Shown here piece after piece: positions 23,022 through 33,688 of a stretch of DNA of 64,000 nt (position 1 is its first letter; each line of letters starts with the position of its first letter). Made by a program: the position numbers and the translations under genes. The stretch comes from Adiantum capillus-veneris (taxonomy: Eukaryota; Streptophyta; Polypodiopsida; Polypodiales; Pteridaceae), in the NCBI GenBank assembly GCA_014529385.2, contig CM043952.1, positions 66,404,870 through 66,468,869 on the forward strand. The letters run 5' to 3'. The notes below the pieces were generated by a model. It was not told where the DNA came from, searched no databases, and saw only the letters and a program-made list of their open reading frames with translations.

Positions 23022-23404
23022 GATGTATCTTCTGCTCTTGCCCTGTTGCCTTGGTGACTTCTGCCTCACTGAACGTGTTGGCCTACGTGCTCAACCTTTG
23101 GTCTTGAGCCTAGCCAGGCACGCGCACACAACACAGACGCACAACCTGCACTGCAGGACATTATCGCAGGAAAAAATCTCGCGAGTGTGCTTTGAGTCGG
23201 CCTGACCAAACAACGAGCACGACACACACACGCGCACACAGTGAGCGCCACTGAACGCGACGTTACACGTCGTCTTTCTCTCCAATGTTAACTGAAGAGA
23301 GTACATAGGTGCACGAGTGATTTAACACTGGGGAGATGTCACGTCGTCTTTCTCTCCAATGTTAACTGAAGAGAGTACATAGGTGCACGAGTGATTTAAC
23401 ACTG

Positions 23405-23464
<60 letters not shown>

Positions 23465-23623
23465 CACCCATGAGAACTGGATACAAAACTGTGTGTGTAT
23501 GTGTGAAAACACCCATCCAAAGAGAGAGCCGCTCAGAGTTTTGACACGTGTGTCATTAATTTAATTTGTGTCATAATAAGAGCGAGCGAGACCCGCCGAC
23601 GGTAGGCGGATCGCGCAAGCTAG
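22377..23623 (+). mobile_element. Candidate non-autonomous Helitron (about 1.25 kb)
   Basis: The 5' end is TCTATACTATACATTAAGCA after an A. The 3' end is CTAG (23620-23623) before a T. Ten bases upstream lies a hairpin with stem CCGCC (23593-23597) and GGCGG (23605-23609). Hairpin plus CTAG and insertion between A and T are the standard Helitron signature. No RepHel protein is present. The interior holds GA arrays at 22456-22508, 22971-23020 and 23408-23461. The pairing of this 5' end with this 3' end is inferred; the 5' end could instead pair with the CTAG at 25430. Confidence 0.6.
23266..23405. repeat. Tandem duplication of 66 bp, offset 74
   Basis: 23266-23331 and 23340-23405 are essentially identical, from CACGTCGTCTTTCTCTCC to TTTAACACTGG. 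The second copy runs straight into a GA array. Confidence 0.85.
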
Positions 23624-23764
23624 TGATATTAAGTTGAGAGACATTTTTCTAGAACATTGTTTCCGGGCAAACCCATTTCACACCCATGCAACTTGAGCAT
23701 ACACAACAATATTCAAAGAAGCTGATGATGAGAAAGAAGGAGAATAGGCGAAGACATCTCGATC

Positions 23765-23799
<35 letters not shown>

Positions 23800-24200
23800 A
23801 CGAGTGATGTATTTGTCCAGTGTGGCTTATGCTATATTGTGGACATTGGCAAGCAACTTCATGATGAGATTATTTTGTTTTATTGCCTAACATGGTTGTG
23901 GCTCAGAAGGTCTATGCTATTTTTACCAAATGCAAAGGGAAGGCCTTCCACCAAATGCAATCTCCTATGCTTGCACCTTGAAGACTTGAGAGCCACTACA
24001 CACGCTTTGCAATGGTGAGTAGAAGCGATGGGAAAAATCCAATGATCAAAAATCATTGAAACCTACACATGCATCCCGATCACATATCCATTGACCAGCT
24101 GATTGCACACATGTTTGGCTTATACATTTGATTGGTGAGAGAGGAACTGATTGAAACATCTAAGTATTCTTATACATTGAAATACCTACTGCGTGTTGAA
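23765..24200 (+). pseudogene. Pentatricopeptide-repeat (PPR) gene scrap
   Basis: In one frame 23926-23990 reads FYQMQREGLPPNAISYAC, a clear PPR helix pair (F..M..xGxxPNxxxYxxxL). About 100 bases upstream, in another frame, is GKQLHDEII, like the Gk.iH..i phrase of plant PPR proteins. A GA array lies immediately before it (23769-23799). No full PPR repeat array survives and the frames do not hold together. It lies between the two Helitron 3' ends (23623 and 25430), so capture by a Helitron is plausible. Confidence 0.5.
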
Positions 24201-24292
24201 ACTTTATGCAAACAAGACATTGCTAACTTCGTGATCTACAAGGAAACTCATGCAAACCACACCATTGCCCGTTGGATGCCTGATAGCTCTCT

Positions 24293-24295
<3 letters not shown>

Positions 24296-24356
<61 letters not shown>

Positions 24357-24461
24357 AAGCGTGAAGTGAATGCGTGACATTCAGGAGTATGCCAAGAGAC
24401 CTTCAAGATCTATCTGAGGAGTGTTGAGCTCAAGATGAGGACATTGTGTGTGTGTACACGT

Positions 24462-24532
<71 letters not shown>

Positions 24533-24584
24533 TGAGAGTTCTCACCGGTAGTTAACACTTTCTTGATGGGTATTTTCCCTTACC

Positions 24585-24615
<31 letters not shown>

Positions 24616-24645
24616 CCCCCCCCCCCCCCCCAACACACACACATT
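24296..24645. repeat. Dense microsatellite block
   Basis: (CA)n at 24296-24353, then (GT)n followed by (GA)n at about 24460-24530, then (CT)n, a C run and (CA)n at about 24590-24645. Confidence 0.9.
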
Positions 24646-24791
24646 AGGAGCACTCTAGCAAGATCTCAAACTGTTAATGGCATACGAGCGGAATACCTAA
24701 AGATCTTTTTGACAAGTCTTGAAATGAAGACTAAGATATTAGGAACACTCCAACAAGATAGCAAAATCTGGAAAATGGATAACCAAGTTGT

Positions 24792-24793
<2 letters not shown>

Positions 24794-24846
<53 letters not shown>
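24794..24846. repeat. (GA)n microsatellite
   Basis: An uninterrupted GA run. A phrase of about 40 bases before it (ACACTCCAACAAGATAGC-like) is a diverged copy of 24650-24670. Confidence 0.9.
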
Positions 24847-24849
<3 letters not shown>

Positions 24850-24964
24850 TGCAAGCGGGTGTTGCATTGGCAATGGAGAGAAGAAGAAGAAAAAGGAGAA
24901 TTTATGTCATGGTATGAGCAATCCTAGGATACCTCCGAGATCAAAATGATTCTTGGTTGAGGGA

Positions 24965-24988
24965 GGGGGGGGGGGGGGGGGGGGGGGG
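24965..24988. repeat. Run of 24 G
   Basis: Homopolymer preceded by GGGAGGGAGGGA-like sequence. Confidence 0.9.
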
Positions 24989-25399
24989 TGTTTGCAAATG
25001 GACATGCTCTGACTGGAAAGAATGTGTTGGGGCTTGGCCTGAAAAAGCAAGTACCTAGCATAGAAAACACAAAGAAGTACTGTATCTTGGTCTATCAAGG
25101 AGCATGTGGAGGGTAGGAGGAGCGTAGCTACATCTTATGAGTTGTTAGATCTTTCCCTAGAAAAATTATATAGAGTGGAGCTAATTCAAAAGGCAAATTT
25201 ACACTTGGTTAGAATGTGAAAATAGTTACAGTGTATGAGTTGTCAACCCTTGCCATAAAGTAAGTAGCTAGAGTAGTAATTGATGCACGAGGCATGTATG
25301 GAAGGGTCTTCAAAAGCTCAAAAGAGAATCACATGAGTTTACATGTCATTGTGGAATGAAAGAGAGCAAGGTCGCCATGATTGAGGTGTATCATCTTCT

Positions 25400-25430
25400 T
25401 AACTGCAGCAACGCGCGGGTCACATACTAG
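25400..25430 (+). mobile_element. Helitron-like 3' end
   Basis: GCAACGCGCGGGTCACATA is followed by CTAG (25427-25430) and then T. This is close to the common plant Helitron 3' end (GCGCGGGT...CTAG|T). No strong hairpin partner was seen, so the end may be mutated. Its 5' partner may be one of the starts at 13748, 15258 or 22377. Confidence 0.6.
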
Positions 25431-25469
25431 TCTTAAATAAATAGAAAACCTTAAGTGAAGAGTGATAGT

Positions 25470-25700
25470 CAATGTTCGCAAAAAAAAATTCGGTGTGTCA
25501 TATATTTTTAACCAGCTAAAATCGCAAAACCTTGGCTGGATTTTGAGCTTGCCTTTAAAAAGAATAGGTAAAACTCAAATTTAAATGTGTATACCAAAAA
25601 TGCTTCAAATTTTACCCTAAAATTTGGGAGGATTATAAGTTTCCATTTTCCTCTCCAGTTAGAGAAAACGGTTTTGACAGAATATGAAAATGGAGAGTCA
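25470..25700. repeat. Diverged copy of the core of the inverted-repeat family
   Basis: Shares the order TTTTTAACC.GCTAAAATCGCAAAA, GATTTTGAGCTT, AAATGCTTCAAATTTTACC with 27380-27530. Similarity is moderate. Confidence 0.5.
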
Positions 25701-26096
25701 AAAGACTTCAGTTTAACGGGGTTGGCTAGGCTGCGTGCAATGAAATGGGAATTGATTCCAATTTGCAGACATGTAAGAGGCCCACCCCACCAAGGATTTA
25801 CAACGGCTTGAGGCACTACAACGAGATGGTGAATTGGTCGTGCCTAGTGGTTAGTAGGGGTTCCAGGGGCAAGACACAAGCGCTATAGCCTTTGTGAGAA
25901 GGTTCCCTAAAACAAAATTTTGCAATGCAACGTCTCATGAAGCAGAGACTGTACTTGAAAATAGAATCCTACAAGGACAATCGATCGCACCTGAAAATAG
26001 AATCCTACGAGGACAATCAGTTGAATTATAAGCGTTTACTTTGTAAATCAAGGAGACAAAGTAGCTGGAGAACATAGAGGGACGTAGCTGCGAGCC

Positions 26097-26223
26097 AATG
26101 TTCGAAGAACATTAATTTCAAAACAGACAAAATCCCCTTCAGGGTAGATTCAAATAAGAAATTTTCCAAAATAACCAGCATTTTTTGCAATTTAATTCTA
26201 TTTTCTTAAAATTTTCAAGCGAA

Positions 26224-26264
<41 letters not shown>

Positions 26265-26299
26265 AGCTAGTTGTTTTGATTTATCAACCAGCTCAAGGC
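26097..26299. repeat. Arm of the inverted-repeat family, with a 40-base C run
   Basis: Corresponds to 27083-27245 (words around TAGATTCAA..AAGAAATTTTCCAAAATAA). In this copy a pure C run occupies 26225-26264, where the other copy has CTCTTTCTTCCCCTCCC. The arm continues after the MITE at 26589. Confidence 0.65.
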
Positions 26300-26302
26300 T
26301 AA

Positions 26303-26588
26303 GGCTATGGTCACGTGAGGCTTAGTTATCAGCTATTTGAACAAATAACTAACCCTCATTCTTGGTCACATGCAAAAAGGAGAATTAAATGAATAACTAT
26401 ACCACCTTTCGTAACTATGCTAAAAAGATTGGCACAGTTGTGAAGCTCAAGGCATAGTTGGGAGGATGAATGAATAACTAAGCCTAGCATGACCTTACAA
26501 GAGCCTTACTTATTCATTTAATGCTTTGTCTTGGCATCGTTGGCATAGTTATCTATAGCTTATAACTAAGCCTTGCATGACCATATCC
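26303..26588. mobile_element. Tourist-like MITE (PIF/Harbinger type)
   Basis: The 286-base element has terminal inverted repeats. The left end GGCTATGGTCACGTGAGGCT matches the reverse complement of the right end, GGATATGGTCATGCAAGGCT, with few changes, and similarity continues through TTAGTTAT.AGCTAT. Flanking TAA at 26300-26302 and 26589-26591 is the 3-base target duplication typical of the group. No protein is encoded. The related sequence near 30580 reads GGCTCAAGGCTAAGCTGAGG, an unoccupied form of the same site. Confidence 0.85.
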
Positions 26589-26862
26589 TAAGCTGAGGCA
26601 CACTTTTCCTAAACAATGATGCAAGTCCACATGACTACTCTGGGAGCATAAAAGATATGTTTCAATCCAGCTCTACAAGCGTTGGGTGGAACGCAACCCT
26701 AATATCAAACTTTCAAGATATGTTGCATTGGCTATGCAAGTTCAAGTGAGGCACGCTAAAACATGTGTTATACCTTGCAAGATATTGCGTGTGAGAGACC
26801 AAGTCTTCATGAAAGATAATCGAACAAGAGCTAAAACATTGCAAGATCAATGTGGTTTTTTA

Positions 26863-27276
26863 ATTGGGCTCACCTCCCAAAAATACTTTTAGCTAGGGCA
26901 TTTAGGAGATATTTATAAAATCCCTCACCTTGTGTGATTGGGTTTGTCAATATAATCCACTCACCGTTGTGAGTTTTGAAAAATAAAAAAACAAGGTAAA
27001 GTTTTTACGGTGGCCTCAAGAAGGCAATATTTTTAGTTATAACTTTTGTTTTTGTGTGTGTGTGTGTGTGTGTGTTTTTTTTGAGAAAAGTCATTTTCAA
27101 AAACATACAAAATTTCCTTTGGGGTAGATTCAATGAGAAAACTTTACAAAATAATCGGCCATTTTTCAAACTTACTCTATTTTTATAAATTTTCCAAGCA
27201 GATTTTCTCTTTCTTCCCCTCCCTTGATTTTCAACCGGCTCAAGCCTAAGCTGAGGCACACTTTTTTTGAACATTG

Positions 27277-27356
<80 letters not shown>

Positions 27357-28409
27357 TAGTGTTAGGAAAAAACCGGGGTCCAATGTATTTTAACCGGATC
27401 AAATTGTAAAATCCCAGTTAGATTTTGAGCTTCTTTTAAGAAAACCAAGAAATTTACACAAGTTTTAGTGTTATTGTCGGCAAATGCTTCAAAATTTGAC
27501 CTAAAAATCGGAAAAATTTCAAGTTTAGCCTTATTTCATTAGTTAAGAAGAATCTATTTTTTAAAGCCGTGGAGCAGTGTTCGAGAAAAGTGTGCCTCAA
27601 CTTAGCCTTGAGCCGGTTGCAAAATCAAATTAGTCAGTTGAGGGGAGGGCAAGAAGGAGAAAATTTCGCTTAAAATACATGGAAAATAGTGTAATTTTGC
27701 AAAAATACTTGCTAGTATTATAAAATTTCTGGTTCAAATTTGTCTTGGAGGGAATTTTGTATGTTTGTGAAAATGATTTTTCCCGAACACTACCATGGAG
27801 GGAGGGAGAGAGAGAGGATCTTCTTTATACATTTTAATATATTACATCAACACCAATATAGAGACACTTTTAAAAACATCTAATAGATGGTGATAAAAAG
27901 ATTAAAGTGCCAAAAAAAAAATATATTACATTTAATGTGATAGTGAAACTTTTGATGGTGATAGATTTCCACGATCTATCCACCACTCCTCTATGTCCTT
28001 CTTAAGGCAATTGATTCCCCTACCTTGTTTGTTGGCTTCCTCTCGATGATCTTTTTATTGGAGGTGTGTAGGTATGGGTGCCTCCCTTTCCACTCAAATC
28101 TATGTCAAGGTGGCTCCCCCTCCAGCCAATTTTTGTGTTGCAAACAATATCGAATTGTCTAGAGAAACACTATTTGCGATTGTATTGTTCAAGAGGATAT
28201 TGTATTGAATGAGACATATGAATATGCAATGAAAGGACAGCTCCAAAGCATGCACACCTTTTGTTAAAGCAAGCATACATTTTTTATTTTTTTTGGACAA
28301 GGGATTTCTTTTCATGAAGTTTCACTCATAATCATTACTAGAAGTGGAAGATTGTGTTACCTCAATTTGAACTTATTTTTTCTAAATTCATAATTTGTGA
28401 GTGAATTAT
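26863..28409. repeat. Segmental duplication copy 1 (1547 bp)
   Basis: Nearly identical to 30206-31821, starting at ATTGGGCTCACC and ending at GTGAATTAT. It holds the inverted-repeat element at 27083-27784. Ends are not TG..CA and no primer site follows, so these are not LTRs. Confidence 0.85.
27083..27784. mobile_element. Inverted-repeat (foldback/MITE-like) element, copy 1
   Basis: The left arm, from GAGAAAAGTCATTTTC, pairs with the right arm ending GAAAATGATTTTTCCC. Both arms (about 200 bases) share CATACAAAATT..CC, CTTCTTCCCCTCCC-like, CCGGCTCAAGCCTAAG and GAGGCACACTTTT in opposite orientation. The centre holds GT and GA arrays (27281-27351). No transposase is present and target duplications were not resolved. 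Confidence 0.6.
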
Positions 28410-28521
28410 CTTTGTTGTCCCTTTTGTTTCCTTACATCACTCTCTTTGAGAGACAAGTGTCCCTAACGGATTCAAAAGTCTTGTGAATAGAAAGTTTAAA
28501 CTAAGACGGCATTTACTTTGT

Positions 28522-28704
28522 TTGCATGCTTGAAAATGATTTCTATACTTCTATACTATATATGAAGCATCTTAAATTTTTTAAGGAAGGAGAGACCTTC
28601 CATAGTGATTTACTTTTTTTGCATGCTTGAAAATGACTTCTATACTTCTATATCTATACTATATATGAAGCAGCTTAAATTTTTTTAAGGAAGGAGAGAC
28701 CTTT
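28522..28704 (+). repeat. Tandem duplication with Helitron-like starts
   Basis: GCATGCTTGAAAATGA recurs at 28524 and 28621, followed in both copies by TCTATACTATATATGAAGC and a TTAAATTTTTTAAGGAAGG block. The TCTATACTA words resemble the Helitron 5' ends at 13.7-22.4 kb, but the subterminal ATTCCG block is lacking. Confidence 0.5.
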
Positions 28705-29603
28705 CGTTCAAGAGAAAACCTTATAAAACCTCTATTTTAAAATGCAAAACTCATAGGTAGGAAGATTTTAAATGCAAAAGTGAATAGTAACATTGCAAAA
28801 AATGAAAAGACTTTTGGGAATTGAAAATCAAAGGCTTTCTACTTTACACAAAGTAGCTGAACCATTTAAGTACAGATAGCAAAAAGACTTTGGAAAATGT
28901 AAAGTCAAAAGCCTTTCTACTTTACATAAAGTAAATAGTCCAGCTTAAGTGCACATAACAAAAAAATGACAATTGTTGTGGATATTTTATTGTTTTATGA
29001 GAACTTAATTTTTAAATATAAAATTGCCTTTGTTTTTTCAAAGGGTTTTTTTTAAGACCAATATTGATATCTCTTAACAATTTGTGAAAGTGTATTTTCA
29101 AATAAAAAAAATTGGCCAAAATCACAATAGTAAGTGAATGTATTTAAATCTCAAAGAAATTACAAAAAGACCTCAAGTTTAGCCGAGCCTTGAGGTGCTG
29201 AAGATTACACATTTGTTCTCTCCTAGAGGCTACTAAGAACAAATTAGGTGTACTATACTAACAAACTTTTACTTACCGTACCTTGCCACAACGGCATCCG
29301 TGTATTTTGGAAACAAACAAGTGTATTTTCAAAATTTTAAAAATAATTATAAAGAGACACTTCTATACCCTTTCTGAAAGTGCTTGAAAAATTGTTGGCA
29401 TTGGGCACCTGTGTTGGTGTCCCTTCTCTCTCAATTTATCGGTTACTATAGTGAGTGCATGTATGTATGTACATGCAAATGACAGAGACATTAACAAAAA
29501 CTCAAACATTGAGTATATTTTATAAAGAGAGGAGGGTTTGCCTGCTTATGACAAAGCTCGGACATCCATGGGGTAGATCTCTATGCAACTCAAGTATGTA
29601 ACC

Positions 29604-29607
<4 letters not shown>
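28705..29607. other. AT-rich non-coding stretch with a LINE 3' scrap
   Basis: No gene seen. A phrase around AGCCTTGAGGTGCTGAAGATTAC (29186-29210) matches 31873-31897, at the 3' end of the LINE, so a truncated LINE copy probably lies at about 29160-29260. Confidence 0.45.
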
Positions 29608-29647
<40 letters not shown>

Positions 29648-29772
29648 GACAAAGCGAGGAATTTTGTGGACAACCCACTATTAGATTTAGCAGGAGTACA
29701 TCTTCTTGTGTAAATCAGCTTTTGGGATGGTAGATAGGTCAATTTCAACACGTGCATACATGCTTGTGTATT

Positions 29773-29806
<34 letters not shown>

Positions 29807-29814
29807 AGTGAGTG

Positions 29815-29873
<59 letters not shown>

Positions 29874-29998
29874 AAAGGGCACTTATCAATGAGAAGAAGA
29901 GAGTAGAGAGAGGTTCCATGTATATGTGTGTGTGCATGTGAGTGTGTGTGTGGGGGGAGAGAGAGAGAGAGAGAGAGAAGAAGAAGAAGAAGAAGAGA
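29608..29998. repeat. GA and GT microsatellite cluster
   Basis: (GA)n at 29608-29645, (GT)n then (GA)n at about 29781-29870, and (GT)n, (GA)n and (GAA)n at about 29930-29998. Confidence 0.9.
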
Positions 29999-29999
29999 A

Positions 30000-30120
30000 T
30001 TTTAACGTCGTAGGAAACTAACCCAAGAGACCTTAGAGATCTAGCCGACGAGGAGAGTTGAACTCAAGACCTGTTATTCAAGAGGAAAATGCTATAACCT
30101 TTCTATCACCCAAGTGTGGT
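30000..30120 (-). repeat. Possible tRNA-derived SINE scrap
   Basis: On the minus strand, a phrase like AAAGGTTATAGCATTTTCC, then ACAGGTCTTGAGTTCAACTC, resembles A-box and B-box spacing of a decayed tRNA-like head. A related piece lies at 24385-24430. No poly-A tail or target duplication was resolved. Confidence 0.3.
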
Positions 30121-30205
30121 AGATTGGTTATGCCATTTCCCTCTTGCATAAATCTTTCCTCCCCGCTTACCTTCAACAGGCCATCGTGAGTCCTCACCTT
30201 GTTTT

Positions 30206-30645
30206 ATTGGGCTCACCTTCCAAAAATACTTTTAGCTAGGGCATTTAGGAGATATTTATAAAATCCCCCAGCTTGTGTAATTGGGTTTGTCAATATAATC
30301 CACTCACCGTTGTGAGTTTTGAAAAAAAAAAACAAGGTAAAGTTTTCACGGTGGCCTCAAGAAGGCAATTTTTTTAGTTATAACTTTTGTTTTTGTGTGT
30401 GTGTGTGTGTTTTTTTTTTTTTTGAGAAAAGTCATTTTCAAAAACATACAAAATTTCCTTTGGGGTAGATTCAATGAGAAAACTTTACAAAATAATCGGC
30501 CATTTTTCAAACTTACTCTATTTTTATAAATTTTCCAAGCAGATTTTCTCTTTCTTCCCCTCCCTTGATTTTCAACCGGCTCAAGGCTAAGCTGAGGCAC
30601 ACTTTTTCTGAACATTGTTTTGTGTGTATGTGTGTGTGTGTGTGT

Positions 30646-30699
<54 letters not shown>

Positions 30700-31821
30700 T
30701 AGTGTTAGGAAAAAACCGGGGTCCAATGTATTTTAACCGGATCAAATTGTAAAATCCCAGTTAGATTTTGAGCTTCTTTTAAGAAAACCGAGAAATTTAC
30801 ACAAGTTTTAGTGTTATTGTCGACAAATGCTTCAAAATTTGACCTAAAAATCGGAAAAATTTCAAGTTTAGCCTTATTTCATTAGTTAAGAAGAATCTAT
30901 TTTTTAAAGCCGTGGAGCAGTGTTCGGGAAAAGTGTGCCTCAACTTAGCCTTGAGCCGGTTGCAAAATCAAATTAGTCAGTTGAGGGGAGGGCAAGAAGG
31001 AGAAAATTTCGCTTAAAATACATGGAAAATAGTATAATTTTGCAAAAATACTTGCTAGTATTATAAAATTTTTGGTTCAAATTTATCTTGGAGAGAATTT
31101 TGTATGTTTGTGAAAATGATTTTTCCCGAACACTACCATGGAGGGAGGGAGAGAGAGAGGATCTTCTTTATACATTTTAATATATTACATCAACACCAAT
31201 ATAGAGACACTTTTAAAAACATCTAATAGATGGTGATAAAAAGATTAAAGTGCCAAACAAAAATTATATTACATTTAATGTGATAGTGAAACTTTTGATG
31301 GTGATAGATTTCCACGATCTATCCACCACTCCTCTATGTCCTTCTTAAGGCAATTGATTCCCCTACCTTGTTTGTTGGCTTCCTCTCGATGATCTTTTTA
31401 TTGGAGGTGTGTAGGTATGGGTGCCTCCCTTTCCACTCAAATCTATGTCGAGGTGGCTCCCCCTCCAACCAATTTTTGTGTTGCAAACAATATCGAATTG
31501 TCTAGAGAAACACTATTTGCGATTGTATTGTTCAAGAGGATATTGTATTGAATGAGACATATGAATATCCAATCAAAGGACAGCTCCAAAGCAAGTACAC
31601 CTTTTGTTAAAGCAAGCATACTTTTTTTTTTTTTTTTTTTTGGGTTTGTGGCTCTTGTCTCTTTTTTTAATAAAGAGTCATGATGGGGTGGTTAACATGA
31701 GGTTTTTGACAAGGGGTTTCTTTTCATGAAGTTTCACTCATAATCATTACTAGAAGTGGAAGATTGTGTTACCTCAATTTGAACTTATTTTTTCTAAATT
31801 CATAATTTGTGAGTGAATTAT
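30206..31821. repeat. Segmental duplication copy 2 (1616 bp)
   Basis: Partner of 26863-28409 at an offset of 3343, differing at few positions. It carries about 65 extra bases near 31640-31707, after a long T run. Confidence 0.85.
30424..31137. mobile_element. Inverted-repeat element, copy 2
   Basis: Same structure as 27083-27784, carried along in the segmental duplication. The GT and GA arrays in its centre differ in length from those of copy 1. Confidence 0.6.
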
Positions 31822-32011
31822 ATTAAACACAACATAAACATTATAAAACAACTTCAAACTCAGGCCAAGCCTTGAGGTGCTGCAGATTACAAATTGGATG
31901 TTTATAGCCTCTCACCGAGGCTAATCATAACCGGGTTTACAAAGTAGGTGAACTATAGTTCAAGGCTTTTACTTTTTTGCAAGTTGACAACCCGACATAG
32001 GTAGCCCTAGA

Positions 32012-32443
32012 TCAGTCTCTCCAATCTTGCTTACTTCCGAGCGCATCTATCAACACTCTACTATCTTGTATAATCTCTGAGAAGCTTGCCACATCAAGAT
32101 CTCCTTCAAGCACACGACAATTCCTCAACTTCCATATATGGTGAAAGACGAAGTACCTGATAGTTTGAGTGCAGATAAGGAGAGCAGGACTTCCCATCTT
32201 TTTGCTACCAAGGAACAGATCAATCTTGAAGAACCTGATCTGCCATGTATTTTGGACCCACTTGCAAATTTTTGCAGCCAGGCCTCTGATTGCTTGGCAT
32301 TCGATGAATAGGTGGGCCAGACCTTCATTAGCTATCCTACACTGCAAGCATGGATCGGACCCAATTTCTCTTTCTTGGATCTTTATGCCCGTCGGTAGAG
32401 CCCCCCACATCACCTTCCACAAAAAAATCTTCATAAACTGCAA
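32012..32443 (-). pseudogene. LINE zinc-binding reverse-transcriptase end (zf-RVT)
   Basis: A 143-residue frame reads FLWKVMWGALPTG near its start, then DPCLQCRIANEGLAHLFIEC, the C..C...H...C pattern of the RT zinc-binding domain of plant LINEs. It ends around VLIDALGSKQDWRD. Confidence 0.8.
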
Positions 32444-33688
32444 CCACTTTGGCTTTCAAATGTTCTCCATGACTTCCTCCCATCGTTCTTTCGGCCATTG
32501 TCTCTTCCAAATTTTGTTGAGAGGGCTAGATCAATTATTCTTGTGCATCTAAATGCATGATAATTAGAATGGGGTTTCCAAAAATACTACTTTTGGGCCA
32601 TCTCTAGGCGTTCCACTCAATCCTGGATTCATAGATTGGCATTACTACATTGTCAGGCTCTTTTATCACTTTGTTGACCAACAATATTTCAATGCCATTT
32701 AGTCAGTACTCATTTGCCAAAAAGTCAATGGTACTTGAGCTCTTACTGTTACCATCCTAGAAGTAAACAAGCCAATTCAGCCCCTTATTATTCACTTTCC
32801 TAGCCGTTTTTATCCAATATGGGCTTTGTGGTGGTCCTGAAACTTTAGACATCCAAGGGGACCAGTGCAAGATGGACTTCTTGAAGTACCTGGTTTCTCC
32901 CCCCACTCCAATACCCCAGCTGCTCTTTTACGCTTCCTCAACAGTTCCCTTGAGATGCCACCCAGACTTAGGATAGACCACGTCAGGGCTAAACTTTTGT
33001 CATGAAACTCTACCTCTTTCCACTTACAACCTTTCAAACCAAGTTCAGCTGCATCTAGCATATGCTTGGTCATGATAGCCCAAGCTTGGTCGTGTTTAGC
33101 CAATGAGACCTTAAATTTGGCTCACAAGGCCTCAACATGGGCAACTGGATTAAGAGTTTCAAGACCTCCTTGGTCCACTAGTCGAGCGTTTGACTCCCAT
33201 TATGCACACCATATTCTGGAGGTTTTTGTGTTGTTTTTCCATAAAAATCTTTTTGTTGGTTTTAAGAGCTCTTTCTAGTGACACTTAGACATCTTGAGAA
33301 GTGGACTGGTGATGGAAATATAAGGGAGCATAAATGAGTTTATCGCTTTAATCCGGCTCAGGAATGGGAGAAGAGCATACTCCCACCTTCTCATTTTTGT
33401 TCTGGCTTTTTCAAGAACCCAATGAAATTTTTGTTTGTGAGCTACATCCACCCCCTAATGGGGATCCTAGGTGCCTGAAGGTATTCCCTTTTAAGACAAT
33501 CTCCCCTGTCCAATCAGAAGGGTCGAAGGCATCATTTTTCAATAGGGAGATCATCCTTGACTTCTCTATTTTACACTTGGAAACCGTGGCCACATAAAAT
33601 GTTTTCACAACCTCGAGAGCTCTCCTCACAACCTAGGGGCATGCTTCAAGAAGAGGACCGAGTCATCTATGAAACGTTTTGCCAAGAG

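Noticed and set aside
26863-31821. The 1.55-kb direct repeats as LTRs of one retroelement
   Set aside because: The ends are not TG..CA, no primer site or purine tract adjoins them, and the interval between them holds no retroelement protein.
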